Notes under the pieces: generated by a model
What the model saw: the letters and a program-made list of their open reading frames with translations, nothing else
Database searches by the model: none
Told to the model about the DNA's origin: nothing
Position numbers and translations under genes: made by a program
Part shown: piece by piece, positions 42,780 through 55,285 of the stretch
Numbering within the stretch: position 1 is the stretch's first letter
How the letters are laid out: each line of letters starts with the position of its first letter
Origin: Paguma larvata
Taxonomy: Eukaryota > Chordata > Mammalia > Carnivora > Viverridae
Assembly: GCA_030068075.1 (NCBI GenBank)
Contig: CM057842.1
Span: forward strand, 44,664,659 to 44,728,658
DNA length: 64,000 bases
Direction of reading: 5' to 3'

Positions 42780-42990
42780 AGTGGAAAAAGCACAAATCGT
42801 CGGCATCAGAGAGCCCTGAAGTCCACTCACTGCTCTGACACCACTTGTTAGCTCTTTTGGATACTTTCTCTTAACCTTTCTGGGCCTCCATTTCTTATTT
42901 ATGGCATTAAAGCAATTCGTGTGGCATAAGGTTGTTAGTTGAGGCCCCCGATGAGCTTTTACTTGAAGTATGTGACACTTAATAAGTGTA
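42780..42990 (+). repeat. MIR element
   Basis: Forward MIR: 'actcactgctctgacaccac', 'tctcttaacctttctgggcc' and 'ggcataaggttgttagttg'. Confidence 0.65.
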
Positions 42991-43900
42991 AGTTATCCAA
43001 ACGTTGTTCATAGAAGAGGTTCTGAATTCTTAATAACTGTTTTGTTAGACTTCCTTTTCTCCCTAGATCCATGGTTTTTCTTTCTTCCATGTCTGGTTTT
43101 TGGAGGGGCTGTGTAAGTCTTCTTCACCCAAACTAAAGTCCAAAGCTACCCGGATCTAGGTGGCTATGCATAGAGACCAAAATTATAACTTTGAAATGCA
43201 TTCAGAAATCACCATCAAACTGATTAAGTAAGTGTTGTGGAGTTCTTTTATTTTAAAAAGAGCTCAAATTTATACTGTCCTAGAAAAAATCCTATCACGT
43301 AGTTAACTTCCAAGGACTCATCTGTAGTAAATGAATACTTAGGAAGAGTAACATTAGAACTCTTTTCTGTTTATATCATGGAAGACACTGCTAAAATAAG
43401 TAAGCATTCTTGGTGAGATCCACTTATCTCTTTGTTTTTGCTGATCAAAAACAGAGGTTGTTCTACAAATAGCGTATAATGTCTACAAAGAACTTTGGTT
43501 TATTCTGCCTCAATCCAGTTATTTTATGTATTGGATGAAATTAAAGCTCAGAGATGGGAGCTAATTTTCCTCCAGTCAAATAGATAGTTGGTAACTGGAC
43601 AGGAATACAAGTTTGCTCACATTGATTCCACTGTTCGTTCTTGTGGTCAGACTTGAATGGTGACAAGTTTGTGCATGGCCTTAAAATACTTTGAATTTTT
43701 TCCTTCTTGGGCTAGGCAACTTATGGAATCCTGCTCACAACCAGTCACCCCTTCTCAGTCTTGGAAAGGGTCCATTCTCACTCTTGCAAAGGGTTCATTA
43801 CCCTTAACTCATAGTTCAATACAATGTCTGTTACTGATCATTGTATCAGCGATCTATAAAAAAGTCATACCACCTGTCTCTTGGCCTCTCTTCTTTGCAG

Positions 43901-44021
43901 ACTCGCCAGCCTGTCTTTGTGCAACTGCTACAAGGTGTGTTCAGGGTTTACCACTGCAACTGGTTAATGCCAAGCCAAAAAGCCTCTGTGGAGAGCTGTA
44001 TTCGGGTGCTCTCTGATGTAG
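43901..44021 (+). CDS. ITPR1: ITPR1 exon 23: segment before the calmodulin site
   Basis: Encodes residues 1503-1542 and one base of A1543 ([20 protein letters not shown] through [10 protein letters not shown]). It is a conserved armadillo helix pair. The acceptor is 'ttcttctttgcag' and the donor GTAAGC. The exon is 121 nt, phase 0 in and 1 out; A1543 is completed by 'cc' of exon 24. Confidence 0.97.
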
Positions 44022-46856
44022 GTAAGCTATCACTGCAGTTTGGAGTAACATGATGATAATGAATAACCTAACAGCAAGAAAGGCCATCATTTTATTGGGC
44101 ACTTGTTATAGCTCTTCTAAAGTTCCACACACAGGACGTCGGCAGAGGCAGAACAGGAATGGAGGTCTTCTCGATGGCTAACCCTTGCCTTCTTTCATCT
44201 CCCAAGGCAGTGTCTCCCAAAGTGAAGAACCAGTAAGTCCCAAAGAGAGAGAGAGAGAGAGAGGTCACAGCCACTGAACCTTCCCCCGACTGTCTCCCCT
44301 CCTGCTTCGAAGGACTCATTCTCTCCTCCCATTTCCACCCCAGCATAGAGTAGTAGTTGCTTTTTAGTCCATTTTGTTTTCAATACAATTTAATATCGAT
44401 CAGAGTAATTCTTTTGTACATTGAAATGAGGGGCTCAGTTTAAAATGAAACCGTCCTCCACCCCCCTCCCCTAGACCAAGCAGGATTGGAAGGTACCACC
44501 GTGGGTGCTTACCTTCTCTTCCCACAGCCTGTAACTTAATGTTTTGTATTTCACTGAATTGTGATGGTTAGAAACTTCATGTATAGTTTGTGGAAATCAC
44601 CCAATTAAACATACTGCTTAAAAAAAAAAAAAAGGTAAAGGTGCAAGGTAAAACGTTAGGCAACTCCTGGCAAGTCACAGTGTACACACACCTTCTCAAG
44701 GCCCTGGGAAGTCCCTCTCAAGAAACTAATTTGTTTACTCCAGTAAGTGTATTTGGGAACTCTCTGTCCTGCAAAGTGCACATGCAATCCCAGGGGTCAC
44801 CCTTTCTCAGAAAAGGTACACTGCCCCCTATTGCCTGTCAACGTCAACATTAAATGGTTCTCCATTCCCTTTTCCCCACCTCTCACTTGTCACTTCTCTG
44901 GCTGCTCTGAAAATGACTGCTACCTTCACCCTGACTTTATCAGACTCTGTTATTTGGCCCCGCTCCTCTTGATAAATGTGACGCAAGGGGCTCTCTTCCT
45001 GCCTAAATGTAAGAAGAGCAATCTCTTACGTCCCTGCAGACAGGCAGCACAAGAGGCAAGTCAGGTTCTTAGACTGTTGAGTGGCTATCCAGCAAATACA
45101 GATTGTGTTGATGGGGGTATTTGCTTGGTTTCAGTCATCTCATCCTGATTTCCTTGACTCTCATATGGTAGATATTGGTGTCTTTTTATTATTTATGCAG
45201 CACTATTTCACAGTAAGAGATGAAGCTTTTGAAAGTGTGTACATTATAGGTTCATGATGTGATATCTCAGAGCCAGGGCTCCGAGACCATATCCCCCAAA
45301 CCCTTTTCTCTGCCCACATAGGATTATGCGTCATGAAGCTCTTGGTTGACATTTGGGCAGGTTGCTGAGTTGACTAGCTCAACACTCATTAGAGAAATGA
45401 AATGTTTTAATAGTCTCGGCAGTGATGAGAAAAGGCAAAGGGAGTTGATGTCTGCAAAGTGGCAGGCCATGAAAACAGCACAGCACACTCACCCCAGGAA
45501 CTTCTGTGCCTTTGGGAATACCTTCTCCTGACTGAAATCACCCCCAAAGTTCACTATTTTAATTGTTCATCTTCACAAGGGGTATCTAAGACACATAGTT
45601 ACTAGCTGAGTGTATGCCGTGCATCCCGCATTTAATAGTATTCATATTTCCCCCCATATTTCTTACTTGCTATATTAAACTGTTAGATATTTGTTGATTG
45701 GCTGATGGTTTCTTGCCCAAAATTCTGTTTTCGTTTTTGTTTTACTGAGATTTAAAGCTTTGCTTCTCAGATTTCTTCTTCCAGGGTGCTGGAGTTACTT
45801 TTACAATTAGATATAGGTAATATAACACCTTCTTTGCTTTTGGTCTTAAGAAGCATTGAAGACACAAAATAGTTGTCTTGTTTTTTGGAGTTTGTTAGAT
45901 TTCCCATATTGAAAAAAAGGATTGTTAGTTATGTTCCTTTTTTAAAAGTTTAATTAAACTTTTTATTTTGGAATAATTTTAGATGTATAGGAAAGTTGCC
46001 AAGATAACACACCCCAGTTCTCATGTGCCCCTGACCCGGTGTTCCCCACTGTCAGATCTTATATCCCTGGAGTGTGTTTGTCCAAACTATGAAAGTGATG
46101 TTGGCCCGTAGCAATGAGCTAAACTCCAGATTTGGCACCACTTTTTCCATTAGTGTCCTTTATCTGTTCCAAGATTCGACCTAGACTACCATGTTGCATT
46201 TAGTTGTGATGCCTCCCCAGTTCCCCTCTGGTCTGCAAGTTTCTTAGACTTTCCTTGTTTGTTTGTGTTTGTTTGTATGACGTTAATAGTCTTGAAGAGT
46301 ACCGGTTAGATGTCCTGTAGAATATCCCCCTTGTGGACTTGACCATCATTTTTCTCATGATTAGATCGGAATATTTTTAAAGAGGGAAAGATAAGAGCCC
46401 AAATAGAAAAAATAGCATATGTTATTATAAATGTTATCTTTTGTTTTATGTTTGGCTGAAATTGGCATATTGTAGATTGTTGTACAGTCAGCATGGAGAG
46501 ATAATTTTTGAAAAAATAGTTTGTTGGCCAAATGAATTCCCTGTCTTGATAATTCTTAAAACACATGAACAACACGGGAGACCTTAAAATGCCATTCGTT
46601 GAGGAAACCCTGAAGTTGCACCTTAGAACATTTTAACGCACCTCAGAGCTACTGCCCCCCGGAATTCATTTTGAAAAACCCTGGCCTAAGGATGTCAGAG
46701 TTCATTTGAGCTCCTCAGTGTTCACACTCACTAGCGTGTAAGTGACTTACTACAGGCATGGAAGAAACTGCCTAAGTGTTGACAGGGAGTTAAGTCTGTC
46801 TTTAAGACATCTCCCATGCAAGTTGGAGGCTCACGAGTCATCTTTCTTCTGTGTAG
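44022..46856 (+). other. ITPR1: ITPR1 intron 23
   Basis: 2.8 kb. It holds a (GA)9-like tract near 44246-44263, an A-run at 44619-44633 and an L1M-type end (about 45950-46330). The rest, including 44640-45900, looks unique with no exon. Confidence 0.8.
45950..46330 (+). repeat. LINE 3'-end fragment (L1M type)
   Basis: Typical: 'tttattttggaataatttta', 'ggaaagttgccaagataaca', 'ctcatgtgcccctgacccg' and 'tcccctctggtctgcaagtt'. Old and diverged. Confidence 0.7.
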
Positions 46857-47041
46857 CCAAGAGCCGAGCCATCGCTATTCCTGTGGACCTGGACAGCCAA
46901 GTCAACAACCTCTTCCTGAAGTCCCACAACATTGTACAGAAAACTGCCATGAACTGGAGACTGACCGCCCGGAATGCGGCTCGCAGAGACTCTGTTCTGG
47001 CGGCTTCCAGAGACTACCGGAATATCATTGAGAGATTGCAG
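46857..47041 (+). CDS. ITPR1: ITPR1 exon 24: calmodulin-binding helix and PKA site
   Basis: Encodes A1543 (split) to Q1604 ([20 protein letters not shown] through [12 protein letters not shown]). Residues about 1564-1585 form the calmodulin-binding segment described for type 1 receptors, with the key W1576 in [11 protein letters not shown]. It is followed at once by [10 protein letters not shown], where R-R-D-S1588 is a PKA consensus site that raises channel activity when phosphorylated. This pair of features is specific to ITPR1 among the three paralogues and supports the gene call. The acceptor is 'tttcttctgtgtag' and the donor GTAATG. The exon is 185 nt, phase 1 in and 0 out. Confidence 0.97.
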
Positions 47042-47270
47042 GTAATGCCAGGCCCGGAGAGGAGTGAACCTGAATGTGGCATGAGGTGGTTTCTACAAAG
47101 CAGTGCTACCATGAGCCAGAGAAAGTCGAAGATTAGCTATAGAGAGATGTCAGCATGTAAATGGCTAGTCAAACACAGTAATGTGTGTAGGACCAAGAAT
47201 GCAGAATTACTTGGGAAGAGAAAGGCTCCTGACAAAGTCATGGTCTTTAAAGGTTTTTCATAGATAGACA

Positions 47271-47477
47271 GATTTTTTTTTAATTTTTAAAAGTTTATCA
47301 TTTTGAGATAGCGCAAGTAGGATGAGACAGAGACAAAGGAGAGAGAGAATCCCAAGCAGTCTCCACACTGTCAGTGCAGAGACTGATAGGGGTTTGAACC
47401 CATGGAACCAAGAGATCATGACCTGAGCTGAATCCAAAAGTCAGATGCTTAACCAACTGAGCTACCCAGGTGGCCCT
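47271..47477 (-). repeat. Carnivore SINE, older type
   Basis: Reverse copy with 'gagagaatcccaagcagtct' and 'aaccaactgagctacccagg'. The flanks 'tagatagacagattt' and 'tagattgatagattt' look like a decayed target duplication. Confidence 0.9.
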
Positions 47478-47899
47478 AGATTGATAGATTTCTTTATGAA
47501 GAATGGGGACCACTCTTTTTAGGAAGGAATAGTGAAGTATTACAAAAGGATACTTAGAATAAGAGCATAAGGGTTCCATTTTTTTTTTTAATCACTCTGG
47601 AGTATTTAGTCTCTTGAATCAGCAGGTAAACAAGTATAATAATGCCCAAGAGAAGATTTTCATTCTGATTTTCTATCAGAATCAGTCGAATGAAAATGAA
47701 ACCATTACTAAATTGTACCTGGATTTTACTTTTTTCTTAGCACTTTGTTAAGGGGAGAGTAGAGAATATTAGGTGCATGTGAAACACTTAAACCTACAGC
47801 ATAACATTAACATCCTCTTTACACAAGCACCTCCAACGATTCTCTCATAGGTGGAACATGGGCCGTAGTTGGAGAGGCTCAGATGCTTCAGATGAGCCT

Positions 47900-48100
47900 G
47901 CTGCAGCGGTTAAGAGCATGATCTCAGGCCCGTGCCTGGCATCAAATCCTGACTCCACTACTTAGAAATGGTGTATCCTCGGGAAGGTTACTTCACTTCT
48001 TTATGCATCAGTTTCCTCATTTATAAAATAGTGTAATAGTAACACCTACCTCAGGGTTCATGTGAGAATCACAAGTGTTGATAACATGTTCTGGTTATCT
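47900..48100 (+). repeat. MIR element
   Basis: Forward MIR in good condition: 'gcggttaagagcatgatctc', 'atcaaatcctgactccacta', 'catcagtttcctcatttata' and 'aacacctacctcagggttca'. Confidence 0.88.
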
Positions 48101-48589
48101 GTGCCTGCCTAATAAATGACAACACCAATTTTTTCATTCTCTTGGTCTGTTTAGAGGTTGACTGGGCTCAGTAAGATGTCTATTGCTCAGAGTTTTGAAC
48201 GGAGTCACAGTCAGATGGCAGCTGTGGTTGGGCTCATCTTGAACTCTTGCACATGTTTGGCAGTAGATGTTGGGACCCCACCTGGAGTTGTCAACTGAAA
48301 CACCCACCTGTAGTCTCCCCATGTGGTCTGCCCTTTTCACAACATGGTGGCTGGATCCCAAGATCAGCGTCTCTAGAGAGAGACAAGTGAAGGCTGTATT
48401 GCCTTTATGACATGATTTCAGAAATCACATAGCACCACTTCTGTCAGTTTCTCTTGGTCAGGGCAGTCACAAGTGTCTACTGAGGTTCAAGGGAAGGGGA
48501 CATAGACCACCATTTGATGGGAAGAATGTCAGTGACATGGTGTAAGAAGAACGTGCAAGATAAGATATATCGTGGTGGCCGTCTTTGGA

Positions 48590-48673
48590 AAATAGAGTAC
48601 ACAGAAAACACATCGAACAGAGCCTGGCACATAGCACTTGATCAATGATTGCTGCTATTATTATTATTATTAC
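48590..48673 (+). repeat. MIR 3' fragment and ATT run
   Basis: 'cagagcctggcacatagcac' and 'ttgatcaatgattgctgcta' run into 'ttattattattatta'. Confidence 0.7.
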
Positions 48674-48759
48674 TGTAACTGTCATTTCTGTAATGACTGT
48701 AATAATGATCATTAGATAAAATAAATGAGTCTATGAGGTTACATAACCTGCCTAAAGAT

Positions 48760-49210
48760 TCATTCATCAGCCCCACTCCTGCAAGGCACTGGGATACAAT
48801 GGTGAGCCAAACCACAAATGATCTTTGCCTTCATAGATTCTCGAATTTCGGAGGGGAGACAGACATTAGTCAGGTAATCACACGGGTAAAAGTAAAATGG
48901 CAAGAGAGACCATGTTGCAGAGAAGTGAGTAGTGCTACAGAAGGATGCTGAGGACCCTAATCGTGCCCAGAGCTGGGACGCTGATCCAGGAAGGCAGCGC
49001 TGAGCAGTGACATTAGAACCAAGATGAGAGGAATGGAGGACTTGCTTAAAGAAAGAACTAGAAGGGAGGGAAACAGCATGTGAAAAGAGTATTATACGGG
49101 ACAAAATGTGCTGCCCTCAGAGACCAAAGGAAGGTTAGTGTGGCTGGAGCCCATGGAGCTGGAGAGATAGGAAGGAATTCTTAGGTCAAGGAAAGAATTT
49201 TAGCCGCACC
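48760..49210 (+). repeat. Old LINE-type fragment
   Basis: 'caaggcactgggatacaatg', 'gtgagccaaaccacaaatg', 'ggaggggagacagacattag' and 'gctgatccaggaaggcagcg' resemble the repeat pieces at 19590 and 21030. Family uncertain. Confidence 0.55.
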
Positions 49211-50509
49211 ATACAGATCCAGTTTTTTAAAGATAATGTGGTTCCAGATAGAGTGTTTCCTGACTCCACTATGTTTTTAAGGGGGAAGGGTATTATAGAC
49301 TCAGAATTATTTGAGTGCACAGTACTTTTTTGTCTCTTCAATTAAATAAATTTTCTACAGCCAAACAGATCAGTTTTTTGTGCTCTTCTTGGATTTAATT
49401 ATACATATTTTGGGGGAATAAAATAAAATCTATATGCCCAGGTAATGCTTGTTATGAAGACTCGCCTAGTGGGTGAAAGGGCCCTCATTGTCTAATGATT
49501 TATCTAATGAGTCCCTGTAGTTACAAGATTGCCTAGGACTGCAGAAGTTATCATAATGTAAGAACATTCACTTGCGGACTGCTTATAGAATTAATCCCCA
49601 TTGAAACATCCCCCTCACTTAACACCAGCATCTTTCCCTGCCCATTGCTTTGCCATCCTTGTCTGTTGGTCTCTCCTCGACTGCTCACTGTTAAACATTT
49701 GACAATACAATGCAAATCAATTGCAATGTAAAGTTCAAAACCTCGCAAAAGATGCAGGATTTTATGAATGCAGTGTTGAGGAACTACTTGAATCCCCTGC
49801 AAATGCTGTAGACAAAGATTTGCCAGAGTTAGGACCCGTAATTCCTGAAGAAGAGAGCTTTGGTAAGCTTTCAAACTTTTGGGGAAACTGAGAGAATTTT
49901 GCAAAAATGACCCTCTTTTTGTCTATGCTGTGAATGACAGTATGAATTAAAGGGTGTTGCAGTATACTCTTAATTTTAAGGGAAAATTGCCTCCCCCAGG
50001 AAATAATTTGATTCTTCCGTTCTGTATGCATCCTAAATATTATTGAGTGGTTACAAATTTTGTTAAATGTAAAATAAATACTATTCACATGTTTTAGTTT
50101 TAGTTTTTGGGTAAAAGATAAGTCAGTTAATTATTGACTATTGCCTATGAAATTTGAGTCTCCAGTTGAGTTGAATGCAGTTTAAGTGGCCTTTCCCATT
50201 TAAGTCTCCTTGGTTAACTGGGCCCTCCTAATATTGTCCAACATGATGTGTTCAGCCCCTGCCTTAGCCAGTATGCTTCTAGTGAGGTTCTGAGTTACCA
50301 AGCCATCCAGCAGACGTTAGCATCTTTTGAAGATAATTTCTCATCTGTTTTCTGCCATTTGCCTTTATATGGTGTTTGTTGTGTTGGTTTTGCTGCTCTT
50401 TCAACTTCTCTCTGTTTTCCTCTCCTACAGCTATGTGTTTTGCATTTGAAGACCATCATGCTATCAGGGTACATGTATTTAGCATGTTGATACAGCATGT
50501 TCATTCATT

Positions 50510-50830
50510 TGTGTTCTCACTTTTGTATGAGTTTTTATTGTATGAATAATTCATGCCCATTGGAAATAATTGGATAGTACTTACAAATACCTATGTATGA
50601 AAGGAAATCAGAATCACGTGCAATCCCACCATCCAGAGAAAACCAGGAGTGATGTTTTGATGATATTTGGTCTATATCCTTTACATATTGTGTTTATACA
50701 AAATCCGATCATATAGGCCATGCTGTTGTTTAACTTTTTTTTTACCCTCATTGTAGACATTTTTCCATGTGGTCGAATGTGCTTTTTTGCATCATATTTT
50801 AAAATATGTGGAATGATCTCTTGAGTAGTG
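50510..50830 (+). repeat. Old LINE-type 3' fragment
   Basis: 'tgcaatcccaccatccagag', 'tttggtctatatcctttaca' and 'gacatttttccatgtggtcg' are common in old LINE 3' ends. Confidence 0.55.
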
Positions 50831-51064
50831 TAAGGATCAAAAGAAGGGCTGGTGGGGCTGCCTTCCCTTGTTTTCTGCATTGGGGGTTAATGCTTCCTAT
50901 ACCTCTGGGGCCGTGTTTAATAATTTGAGATAAATACCAGAAGTACTAAAGATACTCTAACCTAGCCTGGCTTGTGGTCATTTTTGAGGTCAGAAATGAA
51001 TGTTCTCACTCCCCTGTGGTCAGCCTGGCCTGAGCTGCTCACCAAAGCTGTCCTTCCGTTGCAG

Positions 51065-51213
51065 GACATTGTCTCAGCCCTGGAGGACCGTCTGAGGCCC
51101 CTGGTCCAGGCAGAGTTGTCTGTACTGGTGGATGTGCTCCACAGACCCGAGCTACTTTTCCCAGAGAACACAGACGCCAGAAGAAAGTGTGAAAGCGGTG
51201 GCTTCATTTGCAA
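51065..51213 (+). CDS. ITPR1: ITPR1 exon 25: armadillo segment after the PKA site
   Basis: Encodes D1605-C1653 and two bases of K1654 ([20 protein letters not shown] through KCESGGFIC). It holds a long helix ([20 protein letters not shown]) and the conserved [13 protein letters not shown]. The acceptor is 'ctgtccttccgttgcag' and the donor GTAAGC after 'tgcaa'. The exon is 149 nt, phase 0 in and 2 out. Confidence 0.97.
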
Positions 51214-52167
51214 GTAAGCAGCCTCTCGCTCTGGGGTGGTCCGTTGCAGAGACCTGCTGACCAGACGAAGCACTCATTCGTGAAGAAGCAGACGCTTGCC
51301 TGGTTTTTGGCTTTAATGAGTATAAGGTCATGTGTTAGAGTCCCGTGCTGACCTTTCCACAGTAAGTTTGTAGGTTTGGTTGTACTTCCTGACACTTGTT
51401 TTGGTGAGAGTGTCTCCTTGTACCTGCATGCCCCATCATGCATCTTCTGTTCCACAAGAACTAACAGAGTGCTCACCATTAGCTCCAGTACAGATGCACA
51501 GGAGTCGTGACCCTGCTGCCCTCAGAAAGCTCAGACATACCAGGACCCCACAGTCTTTATCTAACATGTTTGTAGTTGGTTAAGTTATGCCATGAGGCAT
51601 TGTCTAAACAACAGGCTCCATGACCAGAAATCTCCATTTGATTTTTACTACTTAGTTTAGCTGGTTGTTCAACTTCAGAGTCGGCTCTTCCTCTAAGTTT
51701 CATAATTTTCTGGGCCTCTCAAAGGACAAGACTGTGGGTAAAGGAACAGTCTTTTTTTGCCTTAACAATCATCCTCATGAGGTTTTTTTTTATACTTTAT
51801 ACTTTATATTTTAACTGTGTGACTGGCACGCCTCAGTGGATAAACAGCTGCACTCTATAAACTAACAAGTTTGAGTGGACCTCTGTCCTATTTCTCCTCT
51901 CCATATAATCTCTCTATCCTGTGTGGTGTACTCCTGCCCTGGGAGCCCTTTTGCTGTTACTGACCAGCAGGTGTCACCATTGAGACACTAATTGGCTGTT
52001 CTCACTCCAGTGAATGGCCAAGCACGTTTAACCTGGGAGTCCTTGGTAAATATTTGTTCATTTACTGCCTAGTTACAATAAGTTGTTTGTGAAGTTGTTT
52101 GTTTTTTTTTTTAATTTAAAGATCGTTTCAGAGACCTAATGTATGGTTTCCCCTCTGCCACATTCAG
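51214..52167 (+). other. ITPR1: ITPR1 intron 25
   Basis: 954 nt without an interspersed repeat that I can name. There is a T-rich block at 51781-51815, and the 3' end is preceded by a T-run at 52103-52112. Confidence 0.82.
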
Positions 52168-52279
52168 GTTAATAAAGCATACTAAACAGCTGCTAGAGGA
52201 GAATGAAGAGAAACTCTGCATTAAGGTCTTGCAGACTCTCAGAGAAATGATGACCAAAGATAGAGGCTATGGAGAAAAG
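52168..52279 (+). CDS. ITPR1: ITPR1 exon 26: last constitutive exon before SII
   Basis: Encodes K1654 (split) to K1691 ([20 protein letters not shown] through TKDRGYGEK). It is a strongly charged helix ([20 protein letters not shown]). Residue 1691 is the last before the SII alternative segment of type 1 receptors, so the choice of next exon decides between neuronal SII-plus and peripheral SII-minus forms. The acceptor is 'ctgccacattcag' and the donor GTACTG, rather weak. The exon is 112 nt, phase 2 in and 0 out. Confidence 0.97.
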
Positions 52280-54839
52280 GTACTGAATTTTATTTTCTTG
52301 TTAAAACAGTGTTTTTCTCTGAAATTGATGTGGGGGCAGGGGCTAGAAATCCACCATAGTTTAGGTATACTGACTGATGGGTTAACTTTTCTCTTTTTTA
52401 AAGCTAATTATCCTATCATGAAAGGTAGCTAAATCATAATCCTTCTCTTTTTAAAGGCACATATACTTAGTCGTAGTGTAGGCTGCTTGCCGCATAATGA
52501 ATCTAATGTCAGGGAAGTAGCAATAAGACTTTTCATCTAAATTCCCAACGGGAATGCAGACACCTCTTGTGTATCCCAGCGTGCATTCCTGAGTTCTGGG
52601 ATCCAGCTAAGCATACCTGTGGGTTTACTTGCTTTTTTCTCGGGAGATGTTGCACAATCCTTGCAGTGTACTAAGAAACTCCCTCCATTTCTAACTGGAA
52701 TTAAGGCAGGCAAACACATCACCATTTCTAGCTCAGATTAGGAAAGGGCAATCCCTGGGACAGGGACACCTTTCCTCACAGTTTTGATTTTGGTCCTATA
52801 AGTGGGATAAAAACAACAATTTCATTGCCTCCTCTAAGCCCCCCACTAAATAAAAATCTGGGCCTCAGTTTAAAATCTCACCAGTTTTCATTTGAAGGTA
52901 ATAGGTCATTAATTATCTCCCAGCCGCTTTAGCAGCATTTTCTGAGTTGGTAAATTTACCAGAGTCATCGATTTGTCAAAAAACCCAATAACTCATTGAT
53001 TCATCTCTGTGAAGATGCCTTAATAATTAAATCACAGCCTTCTTTTTGAAAGTGGATGGTGACAACCAGATTATTCCAAATGTAGAAGTCTGCAGGGATC
53101 CTGATTGCTAACCTAAGTAACATCTGATGTAAATATTAGAGCAATTTCACATGTGAAAATCTTTGCATAAGAAAAATAGAAAGTACACAAGTCCTTCAGC
53201 AGTATGTATTACTTCACTGTCCCCAGATCACGCAGCTTTTAAATGTCAGTCTAAATTTTAAAGAGACATAAATTAAAAGGTGAATGACTGTTGGCTAATT
53301 AGCAAATAAGTATAACCCAGGAATTTTGTGGTGGAAACCTGCTAGAAAAGAGTTTATAAATACAAATGATGGAAGTGAAGAGCTGTTGTACAGATGAGAA
53401 ATGATGATACGTCCTGTTCATACAAACCCCTGTATAGGCACCTATGTAGGTCTTGCACTAAGAAAAGAAAGAAGAATAGGCAGGAACTAACAGCAGAGAA
53501 TATCAGGCAAACAAGTGGCTTTTTTTTCCCCACAAGATCTTTATTTTTCTTAGAGTGAGCTTTAAGAAATTTTTAAAAATATAATTCTAGTTACAGAAAT
53601 TCACTCGTCAAATAAGATAAAATCCACCAAAAGGGCCATAACCAGCTATATTTGTAGTTTTGGGGGCATAAAACTTGATTTTAAAAGGTGGAGACCAGTT
53701 TTCTTCAGAATATCTGTTCATCTCTGTGACTGAGATTTTTATAGTAAACTTGGTGTCTCTACTCCCACGAATGTTACAAGTTGTGATTATACTTCTATTT
53801 CTCTGAAGTTTTCTTTTTTATACCATGCAAAGTAGAAAAGCTGGGAGTCGAATCTGTTGCTTGGCAGCTAAGTGTGTCAGGGTCTTTGGGCTGTGTGGAA
53901 GGTAAGCTTTCCCGCCGGCTTTCCCTGCCGAGGCTTGGTGCTGAGAGAACATCGTCACGGACCATGGGAGATACTGAATCTGAGATGTTGTAAAATTGTT
54001 ATAAAGCCCACGGAAAATGATAGAGCCTGGGGCTTTAAGAGGACTGTAGGTGGAGGTCCCTATGAAAAAGTAAATTTTCACAGTTGAGAAGAGCTTCTTA
54101 GGCCCTAGCTCACATTCTTTTTTCAGCTGGTGAAGAAATTAGCCACACCCAAGCAGAGAGAGGCTTAAAGGAAAGACGGCATGTCTTTCCAGTCTGGTTG
54201 GGGGCTATCATCCCCCTTCAAGAAAGGGAAAATACTGCAGGCAAATGTGGGAAATGCCATGCAACCGAGGAAGACATTCCATAAATCCATGCTAGTCAAC
54301 AGCTTCAATGCCTGTAGCACATACTTAGAATGCTTCTGGCCCTGTGCTTTGTGGGAAAATGCTACTTAACCCTTCACATTAATGGAACTTAAAAGAATGG
54401 AGGGAGGATGCTAAACTATTTCTGTTCCTTCCAATCCGGTAGTGGGTATTAAATTTGTCCTGTTTTATTAAGGCTTTTGAGGATGGTTTTGATGTTTTGC
54501 TGGCCGTCCCTTTTTGACTAAAGATGCATGACGTAAGGGGCAGGCCAGCTCTTTCAAGGATGGAAGAAACCCAGAGCCAAAGAACTAACCTTTCTCAGGC
54601 AAACCAGTTGGCTTTAGTTGATAAAATAAATGAGGTGTTCTTTGGCCTGGATGCTCAGGGCACAAGGGCAAGTGTGAGGTCATTTCCGTCTTCCTGGCCC
54701 AATTTTCCTATTAGTTGTCTCTTAAGTGGAATTTGTCCCATGACTAACACTCTTCTGGGATGTGCAGAATTGTTCTGCCTCCCTGCCTTGTCCTGAGTCT
54801 TTGTGGTCATAGTCTGATCCGGCTCTGCTTTGTCCAGCC

Positions 54840-54950
54840 CTCCTCAGCACACAAGGAGGCCATAGCAGAGAGCTGAAGTGACTTCCCAAGGTCACATGGC
54901 AAGTGTGTGACAGGATCAAGACTGAAAGCTGGGATCTCAAATCCCTGTCC
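54840..54950 (-). repeat. MIR fragment
   Basis: Reverse MIR: 'agtgacttcccaaggtcaca' and 'gaaagctgggatctcaaatc'. Confidence 0.72.
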
Positions 54951-55065
54951 TTTCCTCCCACCCCAGCATGGTTTCTACCATGTCTGTGGGCCAAGTTTTC
55001 TTGTCTTTAAGCCATAATCCTTAAAGATGATGAGAGATAGATGCCTTTATTATCTCTACATTTTC

Positions 55066-55285
55066 TTTTTTTTAATTTTTTAACATATTTGTTTATTTTT
55101 GAGACAGAGAGAGAGAGAGCACGAGCAGGGGAGGGGCAGAGAAAGAGAGAGACACAGAATCCAAAACAGGCTCCAGGCTCTGAGCTGTCAGCACAGAGTC
55201 CTATGTGGAGCTTGAACCCATGAACCGTGAGATCATGATCTGAGCTGAAGTTGGAGTCTTAACTGACTAAGCCACACAGCTGCCC
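55066..55285 (-). repeat. Felid CAN-type SINE with target duplication
   Basis: Reverse copy ending 'taagccacacagctgccc'. The flanks 'tatctctacattttc' and 'catctccacattttc' form a near-perfect target duplication. Confidence 0.93.

Larger units (their letters stand above)
39699..43900 (+). other. ITPR1: ITPR1 intron 22
   Basis: 4.2 kb with no young SINE. It holds several MIRs (about 40540-40740 reverse; 41660-41870, 42440-42610 and 42780-42990 forward). The stretch 40760-41570 is free of recognised repeats. No exon seen. Confidence 0.8.
47042..51064 (+). other. ITPR1: ITPR1 intron 24
   Basis: 4 kb. It holds a reverse SINE (47271-47477), MIRs (about 47900-48100 and 48590-48660), an ATT run (48655-48673), an old LINE-like piece (about 48760-49210) and a further LINE-type end (about 50510-50830). 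49220-50500 is mostly unique. Confidence 0.82.

Noticed and set aside
46742..47263. 173-residue open frame taken as a possible separate gene
   Set aside because: Its middle part is simply ITPR1 exon 24 read with flanking intron on both sides. Splice sites at 46856 and 47042 and the conserved frame explain it.
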